Shown piece by piece: positions 41,893 through 50,927 of a stretch of 64,000 nucleotides of DNA. A model generated the notes under the pieces. The model saw only the letters and a list, made by a program, of their open reading frames with translations, was not told the origin of the DNA and did not search any database. Within the stretch, counting starts at the first letter, position 1; each line of letters opens with the position of its first letter. Source of the DNA: Streptomyces antioxidans (GTDB lineage: Bacteria; Actinomycetota; Actinomycetes; Streptomycetales; Streptomycetaceae); contig NZ_LAKD02000054.1 of the NCBI RefSeq assembly GCF_000968685.2, positions 41,508-105,507 on the forward strand, written 5' to 3'. Made by a program: the position numbers and the translations under genes.

Positions 41893-43266
41893 GTGGAGCC
41901 GTACAGGATCAAGGTTGTCGAACCGATACCCGTCACCACACGGCAGCAGCGCGAAGCGGCGCTGCGGCGAGTCAACTACAACCTCTTCGACCTCCGTGCC
42001 GAAGAGGTGACCATCGATCTGCTCACCGACTCGGGCACCGGGGCGCTGTCCGCCGCCCAGCTCGCCGCGGGGATGGCGGGCGACGAGTCCTACTCGGGCT
42101 CCCGCTCGTTCTACCGCTTCCACGAGACGGTCACCGAGCTCACCGGCTACGGGCACATCCTCCCCGCCCACCAGGGGCGCGCCGCCGAGCGCGTGCTGTT
42201 CACCACCCTGCTGGAGCGCGGCGACCTCGTGCTGTCGAACACCCACTTCGACACCACCCGGGCCAATGTCGAGCTGAACGACGCCGAGGCGCGCGATCTG
42301 CCGTGCCCCGAGGCCAAGAACCTCGACAGCACCGACCCGTTCAAGGGCAACATCGACCTGGACGCGCTCGCCCGGACGCTGTCCGGGCCCGATGGCTCCC
42401 GGGTCGCCGTGGTCGTCATGACCATCACCAACAACGGCGGCGGCGGCCAGCCCGTCTCCATGGAGAACCTCAAGCGGACGGCCGCGCTGTGCCGTCAGCG
42501 CGGGGTGCCGCTCTTCCTGGACGCCGCCCGGTTCGCCGAGAACGCCTGGCTGGTCACCCGCCATGAGCACGGCTACCGCGACCGCACCCCCCGGCAGGTC
42601 GCGGAGGAGGCGTTCCGCCTGGCGGACGGCTGCATGATGAGCGCCAAGAAGGACGGCATCGTCCACATCGGCGGCTTCATCGGCACCAACGACCCGGAGC
42701 TCGCCCAGAAGTGCGAGCTGCTCCTCATCGCCACCGAGGGGTTCGCGACCTACGGCGGTCTGGCCGGGCGCGACCTCGACATGATGGCGCAGGGACTGAC
42801 CGAGGTGACCGAGCCGAGCTACCTCGCCGAACGCGCCGAGATCGCCTCCCACCTCGCCCAGCGGGTCCGGGCCGCGGGCGTGGACATCGTCGAGCCGCCG
42901 GGCATGCACGCCCTCTACCTCAACGCCGGGCGACTGCTGCCGCACATCCCGCCGCACAACTACCCCGGCCACGCCCTGGCCTGCCAGCTCTACCTGGAGG
43001 GCGGCATCCGCTCGGCCGAGCTGGGGTCGCTCTACCTCGGTGAGGAGGACGAGCACGGCAACCCGGTCAAGAGCGCGCCGTACGAGCTGGTCAGGCTCGC
43101 CCTGCCGCGCCGGGTCTACACCCGCAGCCACTACGACCACGTGGGCGAGACGCTCGCGAGGATCGCCAAGAACGCGGACCAGGTGTACGGCTTCCGGATC
43201 ACCGACCAGTCCCCGATCCTGCGCCACTTCCGCGCCACGCTGGAGCCGGTGCCCGTCGGGGGCTGA
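41893..43266 (+). CDS. tnaA: Tryptophanase (tryptophan indole-lyase family)
   Basis: A 457-residue PLP beta-eliminating lyase. It matches tryptophanase/tyrosine phenol-lyase throughout: RVNYNLFDLRAEEVTIDLLTDSG-type start, DESYSGSRSFYRF, HQGRAAERVLF, ITNNGGGGQPVS, DAARFAENA and the PLP lysine in MSAKKDG. It splits (prenyl)tryptophan to (prenyl)indole, pyruvate and ammonia. GTG at 41893 follows AGGGG. Tyrosine phenol-lyase cannot be excluded by sequence alone, but the prenyltransferase neighbour favours an indole substrate. A strong terminator ends the operon. Confidence 0.88.
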   Translation: MEPYRIKVVEPIPVTTRQQREAALRRVNYNLFDLRAEEVTIDLLTDSGTGALSAAQLAAGMAGDESYSGSRSFYRFHETVTELTGYGHILPAHQGRAAERVLFTTLLERGDLVLSNTHFDTTRANVELNDAEARDLPCPEAKNLDSTDPFKGNIDLDALARTLSGPDGSRVAVVVMTITNNGGGGQPVSMENLKRTAALCRQRGVPLFLDAARFAENAWLVTRHEHGYRDRTPRQVAEEAFRLADGCMMSAKKDGIVHIGGFIGTNDPELAQKCELLLIATEGFATYGGLAGRDLDMMAQGLTEVTEPSYLAERAEIASHLAQRVRAAGVDIVEPPGMHALYLNAGRLLPHIPPHNYPGHALACQLYLEGGIRSAELGSLYLGEEDEHGNPVKSAPYELVRLALPRRVYTRSHYDHVGETLARIAKNADQVYGFRITDQSPILRHFRATLEPVPVGG

Positions 43267-43284
43267 CCAGCCGCACGCACGGCC

Positions 43285-43326
43285 GCGCGGGCCCGGCACC
43301 GGACATCACCGGTGCCGGGCCCGCGC
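43285..43326. terminator. Strong terminator after tryptophanase
   Basis: An 18-bp perfect stem (43285-43302 with 43309-43326, six-base loop ACATCA), followed on the plus strand by CGTACG. It also faces the minus-strand DUF6479 gene, so it can serve both. Confidence 0.9.
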
Positions 43327-43361
43327 CGTACGCAACCCTCACGGCTCCCGCCCCGTACGCC

Positions 43362-43781
43362 TCAGCCGTTGCCGAACGAGCCGCTGCCGCCCTCGCGCCA
43401 CCTGGGCCGGTCCTCGGTGCCGCGCTTGCCGGTGTCCCGGGTCCCGGAGCCGCCCAGCTCGGACGGGGACCGGCGGCTGCGGTCCGGGCGCAGCTCATCG
43501 GGCTCGCGGTTCTGGGTCACATAGCCGACGCTGTCCCCGTCGTCCTGGTGTCCCGGGCCATGGCCCGCCGCCCGCGCCTCGTGGTCGGCCTCCTGGGCCT
43601 TCTGCCAGGAGCCGGCGCGGTGTTGCGGCCGCTGGGGCGGGACCGGCTCACGGGCCCGTAGCCGGATCCCCCACCACACGGCCCCGAAGCACAGGATCAC
43701 GACCACCAGCCCGACGATGAACGGCCCCGTCCCGACCAGCAGGTCCCGGGTCACGGCGAGATCTTCGGCGTACGTATCCAT
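43362..43781 (-). CDS. DUF6479 family single-pass membrane protein
   Basis: A 139-residue protein with one membrane helix (FIVGLVVVILCFGAVWWGIRL, about 21-41) after a short N-terminus, then a hydrophilic Arg/Gly/Asp-rich cytosolic region. I recognise the MDTYAEDLA... start and layout as DUF6479, a streptomycete family of unknown function. ATG at 43779-43781. Monocistronic. Confidence 0.75.
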   Translation of the reverse strand: MDTYAEDLAVTRDLLVGTGPFIVGLVVVILCFGAVWWGIRLRAREPVPPQRPQHRAGSWQKAQEADHEARAAGHGPGHQDDGDSVGYVTQNREPDELRPDRSRRSPSELGGSGTRDTGKRGTEDRPRWREGGSGSFGNG

Positions 43782-43848
43782 GGCGGCCGGGTACCCGGAC
43801 CCGCCCGGATATCACTCCGGCCGCCTCGGCGTCACACCCGGCGCCGCG

Positions 43849-44844
43849 TCACCGCGCCGGGGAGCCCTCCGCCGCCCGGATCGCGTCACGGTAGGCGCGG
43901 GCCGCCGCGCGCAGCGCCGCCTCCGGGTCCACGCCGTCCGCCTCGGCCCGCACCGCGAGCGCCAGCAGCTCATAGCCGATGCCCGCCCCCTCCGGCGGGG
44001 CCACGTCGAGCCCGGCCGTCCGGGCGCGGGAGGCCAGCTTGGCGGTCAGCGCGAGCGAGGGCTGACCGAGCGGCACCCCTTCGGTGACCGAATCGCGCCG
44101 CTTCTCGGCCGCCTTGGTCCGCAGCCAGTGGCGCCGGACGTCCTCCGGGGTCTCGGCGGCCTCATCGCCGAAGACATGGGGATGGCGGTGGATCAGCTTC
44201 TCCACGATGCCGCCCGCCACATCGTCGATCGAGAACGGGTGCTCGGGGTCGTCCTGGGCGATCCGGGCGTGGAAGACGACCTGGAGCAGCACATCGCCCA
44301 GCTCCTCGAGCAGCGCCTCGCGGTCGCCCTCCTCGATGGCCTCGACGAGTTCGTACGCCTCCTCGATGCCGTACTTCACCAGCTCCTCGTTGGTCCGGGT
44401 GCCGCTCCACGGGCATTCGGCGCGGATCCGGTCCATGACCTGCACCAGATCGAGCAGCCGCGCGCCCGGCAGATCGTAGGAACCGGGCAGCAGCTCCAGG
44501 TCCGGCACCGCCTCCCGGCCCGATCCGGCCAGCCGCGCCAGCCCGTCGGTCAGCTCGGACTCGCCCTCGGCCGAGGTGATCACGACGGCCGTACGGCCAC
44601 CGTCCGCCACGCAGTAGTCGACCAGCTCGCGCGCGCCCGGAGCGCCCGGCTCCACCTCGACGCCCGCATCCCGCAGATATGGCAGCTGCGGATGGTCCGG
44701 GTCGCCCGAGAGCACCCGGTCGGCACCGTGCAGCGCCTGCCAGGCGGGCCAGGACAGCAGTCCGGGCGCCACCCGGTGGCTGGTGGTGAGGAGGACGATG
44801 CGCCCGGTGGGGGCGGCGACATCGGGTGAGTCAGGTGGGGTCAC
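43849..44844 (-). CDS. mazG: MazG-family nucleoside triphosphate pyrophosphohydrolase
   Basis: A 331-residue protein. The MazG domain (about 130-230) has the metal-binding EExxE motif in NEELVKYGIEEAYELVEAIEEGDREALLEELGD and the PWSGTRTNEE segment (here SG for the common DR/QK). It hydrolyses NTPs to NMP and PPi, cleaning the nucleotide pool. The N-terminal 120 residues form an additional Rossmann-like region common in actinobacterial MazG. Start GTG; it follows the SurA-like gene in the minus direction only distantly. Confidence 0.88.
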   Translation of the reverse strand: MTPPDSPDVAAPTGRIVLLTTSHRVAPGLLSWPAWQALHGADRVLSGDPDHPQLPYLRDAGVEVEPGAPGARELVDYCVADGGRTAVVITSAEGESELTDGLARLAGSGREAVPDLELLPGSYDLPGARLLDLVQVMDRIRAECPWSGTRTNEELVKYGIEEAYELVEAIEEGDREALLEELGDVLLQVVFHARIAQDDPEHPFSIDDVAGGIVEKLIHRHPHVFGDEAAETPEDVRRHWLRTKAAEKRRDSVTEGVPLGQPSLALTAKLASRARTAGLDVAPPEGAGIGYELLALAVRAEADGVDPEAALRAAARAYRDAIRAAEGSPAR

Positions 44845-44905
44845 CCTTGCAACGTAACGTACGCCCGCCCGGGGCCCACGCCCGCTCTGGACTTACGCCC
44901 TGGGC

Positions 44906-45523
44906 CTATGCCCGCTCGGGGTCATCGCCGGAGGTGCGCAGCCATGCCTCCTTGGCCAGGACCGCGGTGCCCCGGGTGTTGTCCCACTTTCCGTAGCGGG
45001 GGTTCACCCGGATCTTGAGCGCCTTGGAGGTCTGGGCGAACACCTGATTGACCTCGGAGGTGCCGAGCTTGCGCAGCAGTGCGTTGCGCGTGAGGTCCAT
45101 CCGGACCGCCTCGTCGATCCCGCCCGGCGCGATGCCCTGCTGGAGATACAGGGCGCGCAGGGCGGTGGCCCCGCCACTCTGCTTCTCGGCCGAGGTGCGG
45201 GCCCGCTGGACCTCACGGCGGGTGAGGTGCACCCCGTTGTCCTTACCGGCCCGCTCAATCACCCGGAACTGGATCATCCGGATCAGTGTGTCCTGGCTCA
45301 GCCGACCGCTGCCCGCGACCGTCTGGGCCGCCCTCGGGTCCTTGCCCTGGGCCTGGCGGACGGCCTTGACCTGCGCCTGGAGCTCGGACACGGTGATCCG
45401 GCCACCGTCCAGGACCGCCGCGGCACCGGGCCGCGGGGCATCGCCGCACGCGGTGATCAGCGGTGCGGAGAGCAGCAGCGCTGACGCGGCGGAGACGGTG
45501 AGCGCAGTACGGCGGCGGATCAT
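44906..45523 (-). CDS. SurA N-terminal domain lipoprotein
   Basis: A 205-residue exported lipoprotein: signal RRRTALTVSAASALLLSAP with lipobox ITAC (Cys26), then a SurA-type chaperone domain (GGRITVSELQAQVKAVRQAQ, LIRMIQFRVIERAGKD, LTRREVQRARTSAEKQ). No peptidyl-prolyl isomerase domain follows. Likely an envelope folding factor; it typically lies next to mazG in streptomycetes. ATG at 45521-45523 follows GGGAGG. Confidence 0.85.
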   Translation of the reverse strand: MIRRRTALTVSAASALLLSAPLITACGDAPRPGAAAVLDGGRITVSELQAQVKAVRQAQGKDPRAAQTVAGSGRLSQDTLIRMIQFRVIERAGKDNGVHLTRREVQRARTSAEKQSGGATALRALYLQQGIAPGGIDEAVRMDLTRNALLRKLGTSEVNQVFAQTSKALKIRVNPRYGKWDNTRGTAVLAKEAWLRTSGDDPERA

Positions 45524-45667
45524 TGAGCCTCCCGGCAGAGATCGTGCGGCGCGACAAACGATCTGGCGTTGATCGATGGTATGGAGTCGGCGCGGCCTAG
45601 GCCACTGCTTGGACAACGATTCACCACGGTCTTGGTCAGCCCCTTGGTCGCCACCGGCCGTGGCAGG

Positions 45668-46369
45668 CTAGCGCGCGGGCAGCCTCGTGCCGGGGCAGCC
45701 CCCCAACACCCGCCTCATCGCGCCCTTCTCGGCCCCGGTCACCCACAGTCCGTACGCCTTCTTCACCGCCACCTGGTGCGCCACGTAGTCACAGCGGTAC
45801 GCCTTGTTGGGCGGCAGCCAGGTCGCCGCGTCGCCGTCGCCCTTGCGGCGGTTGGCGGAGGCGTCCACGGCGATCAGATTGAGCGGATCGTTGGCGAACT
45901 CCAGGCGCTTGTCCCGGTTCCACTTCTGGGCGCCCTTCTGCCAGGCGTCCGACAGCGCGACCACATGGTCGATGTCCACCTCGCTGTGGCCACGGACGAA
46001 CCGGACATCGCGACCGGTGTACGGATCGTCGGTGAGCGTACCCGAGGCCACCAGACAGTGGCCGTCGCGGAACTCGACGTCCTTAAGGTCGCGCTTGAGG
46101 ATGTCCTCGCGGGTCCCGCAGCCGTTGTCGTCGGTGTCCACCCACGCGCTGCCGAACTCGTCGCGTTCATAACCCGTCTTCGGCGCACGGCCCTTGACTG
46201 TGAGCGAGGACACAGCCGCCAGGGCCGAGCCGGACGCCGCGGGCCGACTCGGACCGCTCGCGCTGGCGCTCCCGCTCCCGCCCTCGTCAGCGCCCTTGCC
46301 GTCCTGGTCACCGACCTTGCAGCCGCCGACCGCCAGCAGCGCGGCCAGCACCGCCGCGGAGCTTCGCAT
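45668..46369 (-). CDS. Secreted HNH endonuclease-family lipoprotein (DUF1524/GmrSD-C like)
   Basis: A 233-residue protein with a signal and lipobox AVGGC (Cys17), so it is exported. The catalytic region holds DNGCGTREDILKRDL, the HNH-type VDIDHVVALSDAWQKGA (DH metal ligands), RLEFANDPLNLIAVDASANRRKGDGDAATWLPPN and a closing RCDYVAHQVAVKKAYGL. This family is widespread in actinomycetes as extracellular nucleases. ATG at 46367-46369; ribosome site weak. Divergent from the DUF2079 gene. Confidence 0.88.
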   Translation of the reverse strand: MRSSAAVLAALLAVGGCKVGDQDGKGADEGGSGSASASGPSRPAASGSALAAVSSLTVKGRAPKTGYERDEFGSAWVDTDDNGCGTREDILKRDLKDVEFRDGHCLVASGTLTDDPYTGRDVRFVRGHSEVDIDHVVALSDAWQKGAQKWNRDKRLEFANDPLNLIAVDASANRRKGDGDAATWLPPNKAYRCDYVAHQVAVKKAYGLWVTGAEKGAMRRVLGGCPGTRLPAR

Positions 46370-46451
46370 CGGTATGCCAAACCGTCCCTGCAACCTTCCC
46401 ACCCCCTTCGCGTATCTTTTCGCACAGACCGCCACACGATAAGGACCCTGG

Positions 46452-47915
46452 ATGGACACGGCCGCAACCGCCCCGCCCGGCACCGGCGCCGAGGGGGCGA
46501 CCGCCGTCGTCAGGGGGCGTACCCGGCTCCGCGTCAGGGCAGGCGTACTGCGGCGGCCGGGGGCCGATCCGTACTGGCTGGCCTTCGCGCTCTTCGCGGT
46601 CTTCACGGCGCTTTCGGTCTGCCGCTACCGCCGCATGGCCACCATGTCCTGGGACCTGGGCATCTTCGAGCAGGCGATACGGGCGTACGCGCACTTCCAG
46701 GCCCCCATAGCCGATCTCAAGGGCCCCGGCGCCAATATCCTCGGCGATCACTTCAGCCCCATAACGGCCCTGCTCGGCCCCGTCTACCGGCTCTTCCCCG
46801 GCCCGGTCACCCTGCTGGTCGCGCAGGCGGCGCTGTTCGCCCTCTCCGCCGTCCCCGTCACCCGCGTCGCCGCCCGGCTGCTGGGGCGCGGCCGGGGGCT
46901 CGCGATCGGCGTCGCCTACGGGGTGTCCTGGGGCCTCCAGCGCGCCGTGGACTTCGACTTCCACGAGATCTGCTTCGCCGTTCCGCTCATCGCCTTCTCC
47001 CTGGAGGCGGTGATCCGCCGGCGCTGGTACCCGGCGCTGCTGTGGGCCGTCCCGCTGGCCTTCGTCAAGGAGGACATGGGCGCCACGGTGGCCGCGATCG
47101 GCGCGGTCGTCTGGATCCGCGCCCGGCGCGACCCGGAGCGCGGCCCCCGCGCCGTCCCGCTCGCCGTCGCGCTGATGGGCTTCGGCATCGCGGTCTCGGC
47201 GCTCGCGCTCGGCGTGGTCATCCCCGGCCTCAACGGCGCCGGGTCGTACGACTATTGGGACAAGGTCGGCAGCGGCGGTGAGCAGACCGGCACGATCCCG
47301 TTCGGCACCGCGCTGCGCACCCTGCTGTGGATCCTGCTGCCGACCACCGGGCTGCTGGCGCTGCGCTCCCCGCTGCTGCTGGCCGCCGTGCCCACCCTGG
47401 GCTGGCGCTTCCTCTCCCACGACGACCACTACTGGGGCACGGACTGGCACTACAGCGCGGTGCTGATGCCGGTCGTCCTGCTGGCCCTGGTGGACGCCCT
47501 GGACCGGGTCCACGACACCCGCCGGCCCTGGCTCGCCTCGTACGCCCGTCAGCTGCCCGCCGCGGTGTGCGGCGGGGCGCTCGCGCTGTCGTCCTCCATG
47601 CCGCTGTACGGCCTCACCCAGGGCGCCACCTACGACAAGCCGCCACAGGCGCGGGCGGTGGAGCGGCTGCTGGACCGGATCCCGGACGGGGCGACGGTGG
47701 AGGCCAACGTCGGGCCGATAAGCAGGCTCACCAGCCGCTGCCGGGTGCTGTGGGTCGGCGCCACCCAGGACATACGGCCGGACTACATAGCGCTGCAGGA
47801 GCCGCCGGAGCGCACCGAGCGGCAGGTGATCGAGTACGCCGGGCAGCTCCACCCGGGCAGCTCGTACACGCCCCTGGGCTCCACCTCCGGCTACTTCGTC
47901 CTCAAGCGGGGCTAG
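46452..47915 (+). CDS. DUF2079 polytopic membrane protein
   Basis: A 487-residue protein with about 10 membrane helices and the DUF2079 hallmarks: SWDLGIFEQAIRAYAHFQAPIADL-type start region, GDHFSPITALLGPVYRLFP and FDFHEICFAVPLIAF. The topology resembles GT-C/ArnT-like glycosyltransferases, with acidic residues in the first outer loop, but no activity has been shown that I know of. The C-terminal about 100 residues are a soluble external domain. Confidence 0.85.
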   Translation: MDTAATAPPGTGAEGATAVVRGRTRLRVRAGVLRRPGADPYWLAFALFAVFTALSVCRYRRMATMSWDLGIFEQAIRAYAHFQAPIADLKGPGANILGDHFSPITALLGPVYRLFPGPVTLLVAQAALFALSAVPVTRVAARLLGRGRGLAIGVAYGVSWGLQRAVDFDFHEICFAVPLIAFSLEAVIRRRWYPALLWAVPLAFVKEDMGATVAAIGAVVWIRARRDPERGPRAVPLAVALMGFGIAVSALALGVVIPGLNGAGSYDYWDKVGSGGEQTGTIPFGTALRTLLWILLPTTGLLALRSPLLLAAVPTLGWRFLSHDDHYWGTDWHYSAVLMPVVLLALVDALDRVHDTRRPWLASYARQLPAAVCGGALALSSSMPLYGLTQGATYDKPPQARAVERLLDRIPDGATVEANVGPISRLTSRCRVLWVGATQDIRPDYIALQEPPERTERQVIEYAGQLHPGSSYTPLGSTSGYFVLKRG

Positions 47916-47936
47916 ACCCGGCCGTTCAGCCGCGGC

Positions 47937-48725
47937 TCAGCCCATGGGCTTCGGGGCGAGCAGGGCGAACGGCGCCCCCTGCGGGTCCTTCACCAGGGAC
48001 ATCCGGCCCGCGACCATGTCGTACGGCGGGCGCAGCACCGTCCCGCCCTCGGCGGACACCTTGGCCGAGAGGCGGTCGGTGTCCTCGACCGCGAAGTAGA
48101 CCAGCCAGTGCGGGGGCACCTCCAGCGGTAGCCCCTCCCGCAGCGGCTGGAGCCCGCCGACCGTACGGCCGTCGACGGAGAGCGCGAAGTAACCCTCGGC
48201 GCCCTCGCCCTCCATGGGGATCGACTCCACGCCAAGCGCCTCCGCGTAGAAGGCCGAAGCCGCCTCCCGGTCGGTGGTGTTGAGCTCGTTCCAGATCAGC
48301 GTCCCCGGCTCGTTGACCAGGCCCGCGCCGGTGAAGCCGAGCGGCTGCCAGACGCCGAAGACGGTCCCCAGCGGGTCGGCCGCCACCAGCATCCGCCCGA
48401 GGTCCATCACGTCCATGACCGGCATCAGCACGGTGCCTCCGGCCCGGCTGACGGACTCCGAGGTGGCCTGGGCGTCGGCGGAGCAGAAGTAGGTGGTCCA
48501 GACGGTCGGCGGCGGGGTCTCCTCGCCCACCGACCGCGCGGACATCACCCCCGCGACGGGCTTGCCCCTCAGGGTCCAGGTCGCATAGCCGCCGGTCTCC
48601 GGAGGGCCGACCTCTCCCTCCCAGCCGAACAGCCCGGAGTAGAAGTCCAGGGCGGCCTGTTGGTCGGGGACCATCAGATCGATCCAGCAGGGTGTTCCGG
48701 GCTGGTAGGACGTGACTTCGGGCAT
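47937..48725 (-). CDS. VOC (glyoxalase/bleomycin-resistance) superfamily protein, two-domain
   Basis: A 262-residue cytosolic protein composed of two VOC modules (about 1-120, PCWIDLMVPDQQAALDFYSGLFGWE; and 130-262, LIWNELNTTDREAASAFYAEALG). This two-domain form resembles the hydroxylase/hydrolase-type proteins CFP30B-like of actinomycetes. Metal ligands cannot be assigned safely. ATG at 48723-48725 follows GGAGGCGG. Confidence 0.85.
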   Translation of the reverse strand: MPEVTSYQPGTPCWIDLMVPDQQAALDFYSGLFGWEGEVGPPETGGYATWTLRGKPVAGVMSARSVGEETPPPTVWTTYFCSADAQATSESVSRAGGTVLMPVMDVMDLGRMLVAADPLGTVFGVWQPLGFTGAGLVNEPGTLIWNELNTTDREAASAFYAEALGVESIPMEGEGAEGYFALSVDGRTVGGLQPLREGLPLEVPPHWLVYFAVEDTDRLSAKVSAEGGTVLRPPYDMVAGRMSLVKDPQGAPFALLAPKPMG

Positions 48726-48910
48726 GGGGGCCGCCTCCGTATCGCCATTTCCGGCCGTGCGCGGCCGGTGCGGGATGCCCCCATGGCCCATTCTCCTCCG
48801 GCCCGGGCGGCACGCCACTCGGCGCCGACCGCCACCGTGCGCACCGGTTCGCCGACGGTACGTGAACACGGCTTCCCCGCCGTGCACACGACCCGGCCGA
48901 CGCACAGAGG

Positions 48911-48946
48911 CGGGCGGCGGCCGGCCAGAGGGCCGACCGCCGCCCG
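48911..48946. terminator. Terminator downstream of L,D-transpeptidase gene
   Basis: 48911-48926 pairs with 48931-48946 (16 bp, one mismatch, AGAG loop), 23 bases past the ldt stop on the minus strand. Confidence 0.8.
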
Positions 48947-48968
48947 GCGGTGGTGAGCAGAGGGTGGG

Positions 48969-50231
48969 TCAGGCGCCGCCGACGGCGCTTCCGGCCACCC
49001 ACTGGTTCCAGTCCATGTTCCATCCGTTGAGGCCGTTGTCCGGCTGGACGGTCTTGTCCTTGGAGTTCTTCACGATGACGACGTCACCGACCTGGGAGTT
49101 GTCGTAGAACCAGGCGCCGTCCGTCTTGGAGTCGCCCGCGCCCTTGGTGTCCGACAGACCGACACAGCCGTGGCTGGTGTTGACGCTGCCGAAGATGGAC
49201 TTGGCGCCCCAGTAGTTGCCGTGGATGAAGGTGCCCGAGGTGGACAGCCGCATCGCGTGGGGCACGTCCTTGATGTCGTACTCGCCCTTGCCGTCGTCGT
49301 CCGTGAAGCCGACCGTCGCACCGTTCATCCGGGTCTCCTTGAACTTCTCGGAGATCACCATCTGACCGTTGTAGGTCGTGTTCTCGGGGCTACCGGCCGA
49401 GATCTTGATGGTCTTGAGCAGCTTGCCGTCGCGGACGACCTTCATCTCCTTGGACTCGGCGTCCACCGTGGAGACCTGGGAGCGGCCGATCGTGAAGTTG
49501 ACCGTCTTCTCCTGGACGCCCTTGACACCGGGCGCCGCCTCGACGCCGTCCAGGTCCAGCTTCAGGGAGACGGTCGAGCCCGCCTTCCAGTAGTCCTTGG
49601 GGCGCAGATCGAGGCGGTCGCCGCCGAACCAGTGGCCGACCACCTGCTGGCCGCTGCTGGAGGTGACCTTGATGTGGGACTCGACGTCCTTCTTGTTGGT
49701 CACCGCCTTGTCGAACCGGATGGACACCGGCATGCCCACGCCGACCGTGGAGCCGTCCTCCGGCGTGAAGTTGCCGATGAAGCTGTTGGAGGGCGAGACG
49801 GTGGTGAAGGCCGAGTTCTCGGTCGCCTTACGGCCCTTGGAGTCCTCGGCGGACGCCCTGATCTTGTACTGGGTGGCCCGCTCCAGCTGCCCGCTCGGCT
49901 TCCAGGACGTCTTGTCCGGCGATATGGTCCCGGCCACGGTGCTGCCGGTCGCGACGGACGTCATCGTGACGGAGGTGAGCTTGCCCTCGCTCACCGTGAC
50001 CTTGGTGTCACTGTTGATGCCCGCATTCGTCGCACCGGCCTTCGGCGTGATCTTGATGTGGGCGTCCGACGCGTCCTTGGCCGCCGCCTCGTCGACCTGC
50101 GACTGCGACCCGTGCCCATCGTTCTTGGCGTCGTCGTCGCCGCCGTCCCCACCGCACGCGCCGAGAGTGAGTACGCCGCCGAGCACGGCGGCCACGGCCA
50201 CCAGCCCCTTACGGCGCTTGCCGTCCGTCAT
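48969..50231 (-). CDS. L,D-transpeptidase lipoprotein with Ig-like domains
   Basis: A 420-residue envelope protein forming 3-3 cross-links in peptidoglycan. Signal KRRKGLVAVAAVLGGVLTL with lipobox GAC; two Ig-like/bacterial-Ig domains (about 55-250); then the YkuD catalytic domain with HGNYWGAKSIFGSVNTSHGC, where the His...SHGC motif carries the catalytic cysteine. This is the actinobacterial Ldt architecture. I favour the ATG at 50229-50231 (GGAG nine bases upstream); an ATG at 50246 is also possible. Confidence 0.92.
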   Translation of the reverse strand: MTDGKRRKGLVAVAAVLGGVLTLGACGGDGGDDDAKNDGHGSQSQVDEAAAKDASDAHIKITPKAGATNAGINSDTKVTVSEGKLTSVTMTSVATGSTVAGTISPDKTSWKPSGQLERATQYKIRASAEDSKGRKATENSAFTTVSPSNSFIGNFTPEDGSTVGVGMPVSIRFDKAVTNKKDVESHIKVTSSSGQQVVGHWFGGDRLDLRPKDYWKAGSTVSLKLDLDGVEAAPGVKGVQEKTVNFTIGRSQVSTVDAESKEMKVVRDGKLLKTIKISAGSPENTTYNGQMVISEKFKETRMNGATVGFTDDDGKGEYDIKDVPHAMRLSTSGTFIHGNYWGAKSIFGSVNTSHGCVGLSDTKGAGDSKTDGAWFYDNSQVGDVVIVKNSKDKTVQPDNGLNGWNMDWNQWVAGSAVGGA

Positions 50232-50495
50232 CACACGCTTCTCCATTTGACCTGGATCTTGCTCTGGATCCCAGAAACCCCGGACCTGGCCGGACCTGCC
50301 CGATAAGAACGCCTGTACCTTTTGGCCGGTTCCACGCACGGCGAAACTGTGCGCAAGACCACTTAGCAAAGACGCCAGTCAAGCGTAAGACCCGCCGACA
50401 CCCGGACCGGCACGGCTCCGCCGTCTTCGTCGTCCGCTTCGCCGCCTTCGTCGCCCGGAATGCCGCTCTCCGGGCCCATATGCGGCTCTCCGGAC

Positions 50496-50822
50496 TCAAT
50501 CGTCCTCGTCCAAGTCGGCGAAGTCGCCGGACCACTCGACGGCGCGGGGATCGTAGTCGACGTGCTCGCTGCTCCAGGACGCCTGGGCCAGCTCGACCCC
50601 CGGCACCTCCTCCACCAGCTCGAACGGCTCGATCAGATAGGCCAGCGCCTCGGCCTCGTCCGACTCCACCATGCGGTGCGCGTGACCCCGCTCCTCCGCG
50701 GCCATGGACTCATCGCCGTCGATCCGCTCGTACGCCGCGCGCCGCAGCCGGTCGGCATCGGTGATCTCGACCACGAGCTCCACGCGAAGCCGGACAAACC
50801 GTGATGTCTCGCTACTCGTCAT
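50496..50822 (-). CDS. Conserved small acidic hypothetical protein
   Basis: A 108-residue acidic protein, MTSSETSRFVRLRVELVVEI at the start and ending in a run of Asp/Glu. Periodic alpha/beta content (TDADRLRRAAYERID, EALAYLIEPFELVEEV) suggests a folded cytosolic protein. I recall it as conserved in streptomycetes without known function. No Shine-Dalgarno is visible before ATG 50820-50822, so it may be leaderless. It is divergent from the LAXTG gene, 105 bases apart. Confidence 0.7.
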   Translation of the reverse strand: MTSSETSRFVRLRVELVVEITDADRLRRAAYERIDGDESMAAEERGHAHRMVESDEAEALAYLIEPFELVEEVPGVELAQASWSSEHVDYDPRAVEWSGDFADLDEDD

Positions 50823-50927
50823 GCGACGGAGGTTAGGGTGCCGCCCCGTCTCGCTTCCGCACGACCCGCAGTTGTCACTACGATCGGCGCACGGGGCCAA
50901 TTTGCCGCAGCCTCAAGGAGGATGCCG

